Shown piece by piece: positions 40,573 through 55,400 of a stretch of 64,000 nt of DNA. The number at the start of each line of letters is the position of its first letter. The first letter of the stretch is position 1. The translations under genes were made by a program, and so were the position numbers. Source of the DNA: Dictyostelium firmibasis (Eukaryota; Evosea; Eumycetozoa; Dictyosteliales; Dictyosteliaceae); contig CM069770.1 of NCBI GenBank assembly GCA_036169595.1, forward strand, positions 562,501 through 626,500. Direction: 5' to 3'. The notes beneath the pieces were generated by a model. The model worked only from the letters and a program-made list of their open reading frames with translations. It did not search any database and was not told the DNA's origin.

Positions 40573-42705
40573 CTAGTAAATTTTTGGGTCAATTTCAAAC
40601 AATGAATTTTTAATTTCATAAAGTAATTCAAGTTTACCAAAATTACTAGGGATTTGATAGTTTGGATCATTTAAAAAACTTGTGATAATTGGTCTTGCGA
40701 TTTTAGTATTTGATCTTGGGAAAGTGGATTTTATAACAATTTTTCTTAAAATAAAAGATGAATTAATATCATTTGAAATTATTGAATTAATTTCAATTAA
40801 TAATTGATTTGTATCAATATTATTTTTTAACATCAATAAACCAACTAGAAAATTATCATTGTTTGAATCCTTGATACCAATTGCACAACATTCAATAACT
40901 AATGGATGTTTTAAAATTGATTTATCTATTGAATTCAACGAAATTTTATTTCCACCTATTTGAATTTGTTCATCAAATCTTGATACTATAGTATAACAAC
41001 CATTTTCATCTTTATAACCTAAATCACCTGAATCATAATAACCTTTAAATTTATTGAATAATTGTTTAAATTTTTCATCATTTTTATAAAATGTTGTTGT
41101 GAAACTTGGTGGCATTGGTAATTTAAATGCAATTGACCCAATTTCATTATCACCCAATTCTTTACCATCAGGTGAAAGTATTGATGGTTTAACAAAAATT
41201 GAAGGCACTCCACATGAATTGTATGGAATGTTTTTATGACTATAACATAAAATTAAAGTTGATCCTGTTTCAGTTTGGCCATACCCTCTTTTAGTTGGTA
41301 GTTTTAATTTATCTTTTATATATTGAGAAATGGATTCTTCAATTAATTCCCCACCAAGACATATTACTTTTAAACTTGATAAATCATATTTTGAACGTAG
41401 TTCAATGGCCTCTGGATCGAATTTCAATAAGTATCTAAATGTTTTTGGCATTGAATATGCCATATTAACTTTATGTTTTTCAACAGATTCCCAATAATTT
41501 TCATCGTTTGGTTTAGATTCTACAATTCCACTTTCAACAATAACTACTTTATGTCCAAATGATAATAACCCATAAAAGAAACCAAGGAAAGTTAAGCACC
41601 CAATAGGAAGATAAGATTGAAATGTTAAAGCTATAGTATTTATTAAGACACCACTATAATGATATTTTAAACAAACTAAATGTGAGCCATTACTTCTTAC
41701 AACTGCTTTTGAATTTCCTGTTGTACCACTTGTATACATTATATATAATGGATGATTTGATTCGACTGGTATATAATCATAATATGGTTTTTGTTGATTT
41801 TCTTTAATTTTATTAATTTCTTCATTCCAAGATAATGAATTTGGTATGGTTTGAATGGATTTAATAAATTTTATATCTGATTCATTCATAATATAATCAT
41901 TTCTAAAATGAGTAATTACATAATTTGGTTTATAATTTGATAATTCAATTGCTTCTTTTAAATTTTGAGTTAAATCAATAATTTCATCATTTAAAATAAA
42001 ATAGTTTGAAGTTAAAACTATTTTTGGCTCAATTGTATTAATTCTATCTACTAAACTTTTGACACTATATATATCAAATAAAAGACAATGAGTTGAACCA
42101 ATACGAGCAGTTGATAACATTCCAATAATATATTCTAATGTATTTGCCATATAAATTAAAACTTTATCATCTTTACAAATATTTAAATTTAAAAGTACTC
42201 TTGAGAATTCACATACTTTTTCATAAAGTTGACAATATGTTAATTTAATTGTTTTCTTTAAATAAGAACATTCATAAATTAATGCGATTTGATCTCTTTT
42301 TAATGGATTATTAATGTGTATATCTAAAACATTATAGCAAGTATTTAATTTACCACCACTAAACCAATTTGGATTTATTTCATCGCCACTATAAACTTTA
42401 TCATAAATTTTATCCCTTTTATAATTAAAAAAAAAATTAAAAAAAAATTAGACCCTGGTAAAACCCATTTTTTTTTATCTTTCACAAAAAAAATTTTATA
42501 AAAAAAAAAAAATTTTATAAAAAAAAAAATTTATAAAAAAAAAAAAAAATAAACATATAAAAAAAAATTTTACAAAATTCATTATTATTTATATTTACCA
42601 AAGAACATATTTCTTTGCAACCTCGTCCCAAAATGCATCTGGTTCACTGTTTGCATATAATTTATCATTTTCATAATCAAAAGGGTCACTTAGTTTATTA
42701 CTCAT
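40573..42705 (-). CDS. acyl-CoA synthetase (AMP-binding, acetyl/propionyl-type), copy 2
   Basis: Two exons: 42705-42599 and 42415-40573, 649 residues. The intron has the donor CTTTG|GTAAAT and acceptor ATAAAAG|GGATAAA, and the joint reads YVLWDKIYDKVYSG. Domains are as in copy 1: ACAS-N, TSGTTGNSK, GYGQTETG, YDSGDLGYKDENG, GGNKIS. The end motif is RSNTKIARP, one residue shorter around the catalytic Lys than in copy 1. Residues up to about 310 and the GQTETG-to-GGNKIS part are nearly identical to copy 1, but the middle and the last 80 residues differ. It is divergent from PKS gene 2, repeating the layout of module 1. Its 3' end lies only 151 bases from the end of PKS 1, which it faces. Confidence 0.88.
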
Positions 42706-42862
42706 TTTTACATATATAAAAAATAAATAAAAAAAAAATAAAAAAAATAAGTAATAAACTTTTTTAATTTTTTTTCTTTATTTTTTAAATAAAAAAAAAA
42801 ATCATTATTAAAAACCACATTTTTTGTTTTTGAACTAGTGAATAGTTTATTAGTAGTAAGTG

Positions 42863-42908
<46 letters not shown>

Positions 42909-43767
42909 AAAATACACACCAAGTAGCATCCGAGGTAATTTATGACTATATATATATATATATTATGAATATCATTTTTTAATTATTAAACTTTTTTTTT
43001 CAAATGGTGATGCTTAATTTATATTAAACTCCCCTTCAACACTATTTAAAAAAAAAAAAAAAAAAGTTTAATAATTAAAAAATGATATTCATATATATAA
43101 TCATAAATTACCTATTTTTGGTGATGTAAAAATTAAAATATAAATTATAAACAACACGAATCCACTCAACATTATTTTTTACTTTTTTAAAGAAAAAGAA
43201 GAGTAGGTATTTTAAATGACAATAAAATGGAGTTAAAAATTTTTGGGATGAATAAAAAAAAAAAAAAATAAAAAAAAATAAAAATGTGGTGAAAACACTT
43301 ACTAACTGTTAATTCATATAAAAAGTGGTTATCTCAATGTACATATATAGATAAAATTTATTTTATTATTATTATAATTATATGTTTCTTTTATTATTTT
43401 GTAGTAATTTAACAACAAGCTTAAAAAGTTAGATTACTTTTATTTATATGACTATAATTCTTGTCATATCAGGTGATCGACTATCTCTTTAAAAAAAAAA
43501 AAAAACCACCAAAATTGTTATTTTTAAAATGGTAATTAATCAAACACTATAATACACACAAATTATTCATATTTCATTTTTTATTAATTTTTATTATATT
43601 ATTTATTATTTATTATTATTATTAAAAATTTGAAAATATAAATAATCTATATATTTTTTAAAGATATATTAAAAATATTTAAAATAAAAAGCACCGTAAA
43701 AAAAAAAAAAAAAAAAAAAAAAATCAATAATAAAATATATCAATAATAAAAAAAAACTATTTTTAAA
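42706..43767. promoter_or_regulatory. divergent promoter region between synthetase 2 and PKS 2
   Basis: A gap of 1,062 bases with a strong foldback. The arm 42936-43000 (TAATTTATGACTATATATAT through TTTTTTAATTATTAAACTTT) pairs with 43057-43110 (AAGTTTAATAATTAAAAAAT through TATAATCATAAATTA) around a loop of about 55 bases. A poly-A tract of about 38 bases lies at 42868-42906. No gene is seen. Confidence 0.5.
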
Positions 43768-46700
43768 ATGGACATGAAAATAAATGAAATAGAAAATGGT
43801 GGTGTTGCAATTGTTGGTATTGGATTTAGAATTCCATCCGGTAATAATAATAAGTCGATAAACTCTCCTAATGATTTATTTGAAAATTTAAAAAATGGTT
43901 TGGATGGTGTTATTAAAACAAGTGAAAGATGGAGTGATAATTATCATAAATTAGGTGAAATTACAAGTCCAAATGCTGGTTTATTACCATTTAACGAATG
44001 GAAATCATTCGATCCTTTATTTTTTGGTATTAATCCATCTGAAGCACCTTTAATTGACCCACAACAAAGACTACTATTAAAGTGTACTTGGGAAGCATTA
44101 GAGGATGCATCAATTGATCCAATTTCAGTTCGTGGTACAAATACTTCAGTTTTCATTGGTTCTTCAACTATTGATTATTTACATGCAAATAAACATGAAG
44201 ATTTTATAGTAAAAAATTCTGTTGGATTTTCACCAAGTACCTTACCAAATAGAATTTCATACTGTTTTGATTTTCATGGTCCTTCACTATTAATTGATAC
44301 TGCATGTTCCTCATCTATGAACTGTGTTATTCAAGGTTACCAAACAATTTTGAGTGGTGCTTCAAATATGTCAATTTGTGGTGGTGTAAATTTTATTTTA
44401 GGTATGCATATATTGGGAAAAAAATAAATAAATAAATAAATCGTAATACTAAAGTTTTTATTCATTAATTTATTTATTTAGATGTTGAATCAATTAAAGG
44501 ATTTTCAAATTTAAATATGTTAAGTAAAACACATGGTAAATGCAAAGCATTCGATGAAAGTGGTGATGGATTTACTCGTGGTGAATGTGCTGCTGTTGTT
44601 ATCCTAAAGAATCTTGAAGATGCAATTAATGATGGCAATAATATTTATTGTGTAATTAATGGTATGAGTTCAAATATCGATGGTAATGGTATTAGTGATA
44701 AACTCAACTTTTATTCACCATCAAAACAATCACAAGTTAATAATATAAAATCAGCATTCAAATCAACAAATGGTAAACTTTCACCAAATGATATTCAATA
44801 TGTTGAAGCCCACGGTACAGGTACAAAAACAGGTGATCCAATTGAAACTGAAGCAATTTCAATGGCATTTAATCAAAGAGATAAATCGACACCAATATTA
44901 ATTGGATCAATTAAAAGTAATATAGGTCATTGTGAAGCTGCATCAGGTGTTGCATCATTAATTAAATGTTGTTTAATGTTTAAAAATCAATGTTTTTTAC
45001 CAAACATTCATTTTAACAAACCCAATCCATCAATCAAATTTGAAGAATGGAATTTAAAAGTCGTAACTGAACCAACTCCTTTCCCAAACAATTATGAAAG
45101 ATTAGTATCAATGATGATTAATAACTTTGGTGTTACTGGTTCAAATTGTTGTTTGTTATTATCTGATTTCAAAAATCAAGATTATGAATACACATTTAAT
45201 TCTGAAAATAATAAAAAAAGAAATATATTAATTCCATTCTCAGCAAATTCACCAAAATCATTAGAACAATATCAATCACAAATTAAAAATCTTACAAATA
45301 GCGAATCCAGTTTTATTGATTTTGCAAAAAATCAAATTTATTCAAAATCAAATATTCTTTATCAAAGATCTGTAGTAATCTCAAGTAGTTCAAATGAATT
45401 TATTGAAAAACTTTCAAATAAAAATAAAATTCAAACTAAAAGCTCAATCACTTCAAATATGTCTTTTAAAAGAAAGAATCCAACAACTGTTTTTGTTTTT
45501 TCAGGTCAAGGATCACAATATCCAAAAATGGGTTTCGAATTATATAATAATGAACCAATTTTTAAACAATCAATGGATTTAATTGATAAAAAACTATCAA
45601 GTTACTATGGATACTCGGTATTAGAAAAATTAAGGTCAATTAATGAAGATGATAATAAATCAATTCATGATCCAACAATAGCACAACCTGCAATGTGTAT
45701 GTTTTCAATATCACTATTTGAATTATATAAACATTGGGGTGTAAATGCATCTTTTATAATTGGTCATAGTCTTGGTGAAATTCCAACATCATATTGTTCT
45801 GGTATGATCGATTTAGATACATTATGTTACACAGTTTATCATAGATCAATTGCACAATCAAAAACACATGGCAACGGTAGAATGTTATCAATTAATATCA
45901 GTGACAAAGAATTTATATCATTATATTCTCAAAAGTATCCACAAATTGAAATAGCATGTTATAACTCGTCTGAATCCATTGTTGTTGCAGGTAATGAATC
46001 AATTTTAAATGAAATTTCAAAAGAATTAAAATATAAAGGTATTTTCACAGCAATGTTAGGTTCATTATCATCATTCCACACAAGTAGTCAAGAAATTACA
46101 AAAGATAATATTATGAACTTAACAATTAATAATAAAATACCGAAGATACCAACATTTTCAACAGTTACAACAAATTTATTCGATGAATCAACACCATTCA
46201 ACTCTCAATATGTCTATGACAATATTATTAACCCTGTTAAATTTACACAAACAATTTCAAACCTATATAAACATATTGAAACAAATCAAATTGAAAATGA
46301 TATTGTATTCATTGAAATCGCACCGCACCCCACATTATCATTTTATTTAAAACAATTAATACCATCAAATTTAAATGAATCAGTATCAATTTATTCATCA
46401 CTTCATAAGAAAAAGAATGATGTTCAAGAATTTCAACAAACAATTTCAAATTTATATTGTCAAAACGGGTATAATATTAATTTTAAATGTCAATTTAATT
46501 TAAAGAAATTAATTCAAAAAATCCAATTACCACTTTATCAATGGGATGATGGAATTTATTTTAGACAAATTGATTCTCATGAAAATCATAGAATTGAAGG
46601 TCCACCAATTGATCATCTTGGTTTATCGAATTCATATAATTCTCCTTTTAATAAATCATTCAAAACATTTATTGATTTACAGAACAAACCATTCCAATAT

Positions 46701-49700
46701 TTAAAAGGTCATATGGTTAAAGGTAAATACTACTTTCCAGGTTGTGGTTATATTGACAATATTATCAAACTTTATAAAAATCAAGATTTTATAATTAGCT
46801 TTATCGAATTTAAAACACCATTAATTTTAATTGAAGGTATCAATCAATGTTTACAAACAAACATTTATCAAACTGGTAAAACAGAGTATCGTGCACAATT
46901 TCATTTTAAAGATCAAAAATCAAAAGAATGGGTTCAATCATCAAGTGCCAATTTCCAATTATTTAATCATGGTAATGATATACCATCAAAGTATAATATT
47001 CAAGAAATCATTAAAACAAAATGTAATTTAACAAAACTATCAAAGAATGAACTTTATACACACATTAAATCAAAAACAGGATTAAATTACACAGGTGTTT
47101 TTCAAGGTGTAAAAGAATGTTATTTAGGTGATGATTGTGCAATATCGGTTGTATCAACAGAATCACAAACAAATTCATTCTTCAATGCTGCAATTTTAGA
47201 TACAGTTTTTCATGGTAATATTGCACTACTTAGTGAACAATCACAAATCGTATTTGAAAAAGTATTAGGATTTAAATATTATTCATCAAATATCCCATCT
47301 AATATTAATGAATTTAAAGAAAAATTCATTTATGTATTTTCAAAATTAAATTCAAAGATTGGTGATTCATTCTCTGCATCATTTGTTGTAATGTTATCTG
47401 ATGGTACAGTTTTATATGAAATTGATGAAGCCTATGGTAAATCATTAATACCAGTCAAAGATTTATTAAAAGTAGAATATCCAAATAATGATTTATATTC
47501 AGTTTATTTACAACCTAAAGACTCGACAATACCATTACCTTTAGTATTTAAACCAATTGTTTATGAAAATGATATATTTAAAAGTAGTGAATCACCAAAT
47601 GAAAATCTATTCAAATATATTTCAACAATATTCTATAATAATATTATTAAAAGAATTCCAGAGATTAATTTTAATATTATTGACAAACTTAATATTGAAG
47701 AAATTATTTCAAATTATTGCAAAGTATCAAAACATGAAAGATTATTTAAATTTGTTTTTGAAACAATAAAAGAGAATGGTATTTTTGAAAGTTTAGAAGA
47801 AAATTATGATGAATCATATTTTAAATTTAGTGATTCATTAGTCAAGTCTTCAAGAGTAATTGCGAAATTATTATTCCCATTAGAAGAAGATTTATCAAAT
47901 AATGAAGATACACCTCAATCATTTTTTGAAAATGGTTTTATTAATAAATTATATGGCCTTGAATATTTAAAGAAAAAAAATCAAATGATTGCTCGAGTTA
48001 TCAAACATTCAATCAACGAGATTGTAAATCAAAATATTATTATTAGAATTTTAGAATTTGGAGGTGGTGTTGCATCATTATCAGTAGAAGTAATTAAAGA
48101 TATCGTTACACTACTACATGAATGTCCAAATTATCAAGTTGAAATTGAATATACATGGAGTGATATTTCACCTGCATTCATACCCGATGCAAAGAATAAA
48201 ATTAATAAAATCATTAATGAAGCTGGTATTACAAATGGATTGAATGTTATTTATCGTCCATTAACAATTGATGAATCGTTAATTGATACACAATCAATAA
48301 AACCATCATATTATGATTTTATTATCATGTCAAATGTACTTCATGTTGTTAAAGATATCAAACAAGCAGTAAATCAAATGTATCAATTATTAACTCCAAA
48401 TGGTCAATTATTATTTGTTGAACCACCTTATAAATCAACTCTTTGTGATAGTTTAGTTGGTGCATTTGATCAATGGTGGGCATTCACTGATACTGATATT
48501 AGAAAAGATCATTGTTGTTTGTCTCAAGATGGTTGGTATAAATTATTAAATGGTTCAAATTTCAAAAATATTGTAATGTCAGAAGAGAGTACATTTAGTG
48601 GTTCTGTTATCCAAGCTCAAAAACCACCAATTTCATTATCTTTATACTCTCAACCAAAATATGAAAATATAGTTATTTATGGTAATAATTCTTGTTTTAT
48701 CAATAACATTAAATCATTTTCAACTTTTAATAATCTTATTCAAATTGAAACCGTTCAAGAATTTAATCGATTAGTCGATGAATCAAATATTACAAATAAT
48801 TCAATAATTTATTTTATTAAAACAATTGATCAATTATCATTAGATAACTTCAAACAAATTACACTTGAATACATTGAAATCAATCAAAAATTATTACAAA
48901 TTAATAGTTTTTGTAAACATGTTTTAATTGTATCTGACTCAAGAATTAATAATTATTTAGCATCATCAGTTGTTGGTGCTGCAAGATATTTCGATGAATT
49001 CCAACAATTAAATTTAAATACACTAGATTTTGATAAAGATTCAACTCGTAATTATTTAAATTCAAATAATAACAAAATGTCTCAATTCATTGATATATTA
49101 ATAGATTCAAAAACAAACATTCATAAAGAAATGATAATAATTAATAACAAAGTTTATTATGAAATTATTCAAAAACAAAAGAATCTTAAATTAAAATATA
49201 AATCAGAATCATTTGAAGATCTAAATAATATGATTTGTACACTATCACCAAATTTAGAGTATGAATTACAACCAAAAACAATTTTATTAGGTAAAAATGA
49301 AGTTGAAGTTAAAACAATGGCAACTGGTATAAATTATAAAGATTATTTAATCTATAATGGTTTAGAAAGCGGTAGTATTGTTGAAGGTTTACCACAATTT
49401 GGATATGAATTTTCAGGTATAATAACAAGAATTGGAGACAATGTTAAAGATTATAAGATTGGTGATAATGTATTTGGTATTTCAAAATCTTGTACATCAT
49501 CGGTTGTAGTTACAAATTCTGAAAAGATTCAATTAAAACCATCAAATATAACTCATGTTGAAGCAGCATCAATTCCAATTGATTATTTAACATCATTTAT
49601 AAGTTTATTTAGTGTTGGTGGTTTAAGTATTGAAGATAATGAATCTGTGTTAATACATTCAGCAACAAGTGGTGTTGGGCTATCAACATTAGAAATATTA

Positions 49701-51392
49701 AAATGGAAAGGTTTTAAATCAAATTTATTCGTAACTGTAGATTCTGATGAAAAGAAACAATATCTTAGTGATAACTATGGTCAATTTATCACTGGTATTT
49801 ATTCAACTACAGATAAAAACTATACTAATCAAATTAAATGTCAATTAATGAAATTAGGATCAGATGATAATGGAGTCGATTTAATATTAAATACATTACC
49901 AAGTGACTATATGGATGCAAATTTTGAAATTCTTAGTATTAATGGTAGAATTGTTGATTTATCTAGTGATCATTTAAATCAAAATGAATATTTAAAGAAT
50001 ATCAATTTCACATTAAATCGTGGTTATCATAATTTTGATTTAATGTCTCAAAAGGATTCTAAAATTCAAAGATCATTATTAACACTTTCAAATGCAATTA
50101 AAAATGAAGAATTAAAACTACAACCAATTACTCAATTTTCAAACTCTGAAATTATTGATGCAATTGATATCATAAATGATTCAAATCATATTGGTAAAGT
50201 TGTTGTAAAACATGATCATGACATTTATGATGAAATTTATAAAAACAATTCATTTGAAAATGATTTTTCAATTTTAAAATCAAATTATCAAATCAATTCA
50301 AGTAATTTAGGTAAAAATATATTAATTACAGGTCAATCAGGTATTATTTTAGAAATCTTAAAATGGATGATTAAATATTCAACGATTAATACAATTGATA
50401 ATATAATTATCCTTTCAAAATCATCATTAAAATGGGAATTAGAACTATTAATTAATAAAACAAAACAATCAAAAAATAATATTAAATTCCATTTTAAGAG
50501 TGTTGATGTTGGTGATAGTGAACAAGTCGATAATGCAATCAATGAAATCATAAATGAAAATAAAGAAATTAAAAACATTGATTCAATATTCCATTTTGCA
50601 TTTACACAAGTTGCATGTAAAGTTGAAGAAATCACTATGAAACATTTAGATATTTCACATGGTGCAAAAACAATGGGTACAATTAATTTACATAACCAAT
50701 CAATTAAAAGAAATTGGAAATTAATTAATTTTGTTATTTCTTCATCAATTGCATCTCTTTTCGGTTCAACAGATCAATGTTCTTATTTATGTGCGAATAT
50801 AGTTTTAGATTCATTATCAAGATATAGAGAATCAATTGGATTACCATCAACATCAATTAATCTTGGTGCAATTCAATCAACTGGTTTCGTTTCAAAGAAT
50901 GAATCAATTTCTGTAATGTTAGATGGCACAGGTTTCCTTCCAACACCAATAAATCAAGTTTTAGGTCTTCTTGATTTACAAATTCAAAATCATGGTAAAT
51001 TTACAAATTCAATTGTTTCAAAATTCAACCCAGTTAACTTTTCAAATAATGAACAATCTTCACTTTTATTAAAACTTGATTACTTTTCTAATATTTATAC
51101 AAATGGTTCAACCAAAACTAAAGAGAGATCAGGAATTATCAATGTTGATGAATTATTCATTAAAAAGATTTCAGATTTATTCTCAATTGATGATTCAAAA
51201 ATTAATAAAGATATTAGACTAATTGATTATGGTGCAGATTCATTAGTTATTGTTCAATTAAAAAATTGGGTCGATAAAGAAATTGGTTCAAATTTAATTA
51301 CAATTCAACAGCTACAAAATAATACTATTAATATTTCAATTAAAATAATTTCCAATTATTTGGAAAAACTAAATAAAAAAATAATTGTCTAA
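43768..51392 (+). CDS. highly reducing type I polyketide synthase 2
   Basis: Two exons, 43768-44401 and 44482-51392 (donor TTTTAG|GTATGC, acceptor TTTAG|ATG), 2,514 residues. The exon-1 length of 634 bases and the intron place equal those of PKS 1. The domain order is the same, KS-AT-DH-MT-ER-KR-ACP, with the same active sites (C180, GHSLGE near 640, HMVKG, LEFGGG, HSATSGVG, TGQSG, GADSL). It differs from PKS 1 in restricted tracts: end of exon 1, KS-AT linker, start and end of DH, MT, one ER loop (NYGQFITGIYSTTDKNYTNQ) and the C-terminus. In the KS-AT linker and near SDSRINNYL it is closer to PKS 3. It likely makes the same or a closely related product as PKS 1. Confidence 0.93.
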
Positions 51393-51633
51393 AAGTTTAT
51401 AAAAAAAAAAAATCAATTGTTAAAATTAAATTTATGGTTATTATGTTTAGGTTATTAAAAAAAATTAATAAATTAAAAAAATTAGTATCGATTTGATGAT
51501 TAATGTATTTACATATAATTAATATTACATTTAATGAAATATTTTTGAATTTTATTTTTAATTATATTTTAAAAAAAAAAAAAAAAAAAAAAATTATTAA
51601 AAACAAACCAATAAAAAAAAACAAGCAAGATAT

Positions 51634-51675
<42 letters not shown>

Positions 51676-52095
51676 AAATAATATCATAATGGTTCAATTC
51701 TCAGTTGAGCTATAGTTTAAAATATTTCTGAATTAAATAAGGTTACTATATATTATATAAATTATAAAACCGAGATACGGAAAAATAAAAAAAAATTAAA
51801 AAAAATTAATAAATCTAAATCAAAAAAATATATAGAGATGTTCCTAAAAAAATCTTCATGAATAGACACATATAACAAAAACTTGAATTTTTTTTTGTGT
51901 GTCTGAAAAAATTATTGTCTTTTTTTTTTTTTTTTTATTTTTTTTTTTTAAAAAGCATTTTTGAAACTAATTTAAATTATCAAAAATGTTTAAATTAATT
52001 CATTAATTTTACCCATGACTTTTAAAGAAAATCTTTAATTTTAAACATGTGTCATGACCAGAATTTATAATTTTATTTATGTCAATATAAAAAAG

Positions 52096-52141
<46 letters not shown>

Positions 52142-52404
52142 TTTTTTTCCTTTCCGAAAAATTATAGTAGATTATTTTATTTGTTAATTTTTTGGATTTT
52201 TTCCCTTAGTTTATTAATTACGGTATTTAAGAATTATATTAATATATTAATTTATTTTTTCGATATAATTTTTTTTTTTTTTTTTTTTTTTTAAATCCTT
52301 AAAATATATAAATTAAATTAATAATAATTGAAAACAAATAAAAAAAACTATTTTAAAAAAAAAAAAGAAAAAAAACAAAAATTCTTTATTTATTAATTTA
52401 CAAA
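51393..52404. other. intergenic between PKS 2 and PKS 3
   Basis: A gap of 1,012 bases, mostly A and T runs, including T tracts at about 51636-51670 and an A tract at about 52108-52139. It holds the terminator of PKS 2 and the promoter of PKS 3. There is no trace of a synthetase gene. Confidence 0.55.
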
Positions 52405-55400
52405 ATGGATCAAAAAGATTTGGGCTCAAATGAGCAAGAAAAAAAAGAAATAGCAATTGTTGGTATTGGATTTAGAATTCCATCGGGTAATAATGAAAAT
52501 TGTTTAAGTTTACCTGATGATTTTTTTAATAATATAAAGAATGGTTTTGATGGTGTTATTAAAACAAGTGAAAGATGGAGTGATAATTATCATAAATTAG
52601 GTGAAATTACAAGTCCAAATGCTGGTTTATTACCATTTAATGAATTGAAATCATTCGATCCTTTATTTTTTGGTATTAATCCATCTGAAGCACCTTTAAT
52701 TGATCCACAACAAAGATTACTATTAAAGTGTACTTGGGAAGCATTAGAAGATGCATCAATTGATCCAATTTCAGTTCGTGGTACAAATACTTCAGTTTTC
52801 ATTGGAGCATCAACCATTGATTATATGCATATTAATAAACATAATGATACAACATTCAAGAATATTATAGCACAATCAACAAGTGCCATTGCAAATAGAA
52901 TTTCTTACTGTTTTGATTTTCATGGCCCTTCACTTTTAATTGATACTGCATGTTCCTCATCTTTGAATTCCGTAGTACAAGGTTATCAGTCTATTATGAA
53001 TGGTATTTCAAATATGTCAATTTGTGGTGGTGTTAATTTAATAATGGGTATGTATTAATTTTTTACTTATTAAATATAAACACAAATATTAATTAAATAC
53101 TCTATTTATTATAGATGTTGATATTATTAAAGGATATTCATTCTTAAATATGTTAAGTAAAACACACGGTAAATGCAAAACATTCGATGAAAGTGGTGAT
53201 GGATTTACTCGTGGTGAATGTGCAGGTGTTGTTATCCTAAAGAATCTTGAAGATGCAATTAATGATGGTAATAATATTTATTGTGTAATTAATGGTATGA
53301 GTTCAAATATCGATGGTAATGGTAATATAGATAAATCTAATTTTTATTCACCATCAAAACAATCACAAGTTAATAATATAAAATCAGCATTCAAATCAAC
53401 AAATGGTAAACTTTCACCAAATGATATTCAATATGTTGAAGCCCACGGTACAGGTACAAAAACAGGTGATCCAATTGAAACTGAAGCAATTTCAGTGGCA
53501 TTTAATCAAAGAGATAAATCAACACCAATATTAATTGGATCAATTAAAAGTAATATAGGTCATTGTGAAGCTGCATCAGGTGTTGCATCATTAATTAAAT
53601 GTTGTTTAATGTTTAAAAATCAATGTTTTTTACCAAACATTCATTTTAACAAACCCAATCCATCAATCAAATTTGAAGAATGGAATTTAAAAGTCGTAAC
53701 TGAACCAACTCCTTTCCCTAACAATTATGAAAGATTAGTATCAATGATGATTAATAACTTTGGTGTTACTGGTTCAAATTGTTGTTTATTATTATCTGAT
53801 TTTAAAAATGCTATAAAATCCAAAAGAATAGAATCTAAAAGTGATAATAAAAATATTATAATACCATTCTCAGCAAATTCACAAAAATCATTAGAACAAT
53901 ATCAATCACAAATTAACAACATTTTTAACAACCAAGTTAGTTTTATTGATTTTGCAAAAAATCAAATTTATTCAAAATCAAATATTCTTTATCAAAGATC
54001 TGTAGTAATCTCAAGTAGTTCAAATGAATTTATTGAAAAACTTTCAAATAAAAATAAAATCCAAACCAAAAGCTCAATCACTTCGAATATGTCTTTTAAA
54101 AGAAAGAATCCAACAACTGTTTTTGTTTTTTCAGGTCAAGGATCACAATATCCAAAAATGGGTTTAGAATTATATAATAATGAACCAATTTTTAAACAAT
54201 CAATGGATTTACTAGATAAAAAATTATTAAAATATTATGGATACTCGGTATTAGAAAAATTTAGATCTATTAATGAAGATGATATTATATCTATCCATGA
54301 TCCAATAAACGCACAACCTGCATTATGTATGTTTTCAATATCACTATTTGAATTATACAAGTATTGGGGTGTAAATGCATCTTTTATAATTGGTCATAGT
54401 CTAGGTGAAATTTCAGCTTCATATTGTTCTGGAATGATCGATTTAGATACATTATGTTACACAGTTTATCATAGATCTATTGCACAATCAAAAACAAATG
54501 GAAAAGGTAAAATGTTATCAATTAATATCAGTGACAAAGAATTTAAATCGGCATATTCTCAAAAGTATCCACAAATTGAAATAGCATGTTATAATTCGTC
54601 TGAATCAATTGTTGTTGCAGGTAATGAATCAATTTTAAATGAAATTTCAAAAGAATTAAAAGATAAAGGTATTTTCACAGCAATGTTAGGTTCATTATCA
54701 TCATTCCACACAAGTAGTCAAGAAATTACAAAAGAAACTATTATGAACTTAACAATTAATAATAAAATACCGAAGATACCAACATTTTCAACAGTTACAA
54801 CAAATTTATTCGATGAATCAACACCATTCAACTCTCAATATGTCTATGACAATATTATTAACCCTGTTAAATTTACACAAACAATTTCAAACCTATATAA
54901 ACATATTGAAACAAATCAAATTGAAAATGATATTGTATTCATTGAAATCGCACCACATCCCACATTATCATTTTATTTAAAACAATTAATACCATCAAAT
55001 TTAAATGAATCAGTATCAATTTATTCATCACTTCATAAGAAAAAGAATGATGTTCAAGAATTCCAACAAACAATTTCAAATTTATATTGCCAAAACGGGT
55101 ATAATATTAATTTTAAATGTCAATTTAATAATAATAAATCTTTTCAAAAAATCCAATTACCACTTTATCATTGGGATGAGGATATTTATTTCTCAGAAGA
55201 AGGAGCACATGAAAGACACAGAATTGAAGGTCCACCAATTGATCATCTTGGTTTATCTAATTCAAGTTATTCACCAAACTATCAAACATATAAAACATTT
55301 ATTGATATTGAGAATAAACCATTCCAATATTTAAAAGGTCATATGGTTAAAGGTAAATACTACTTTCCAGGTTGTGGTTATATTGACAATATTATCAAAC

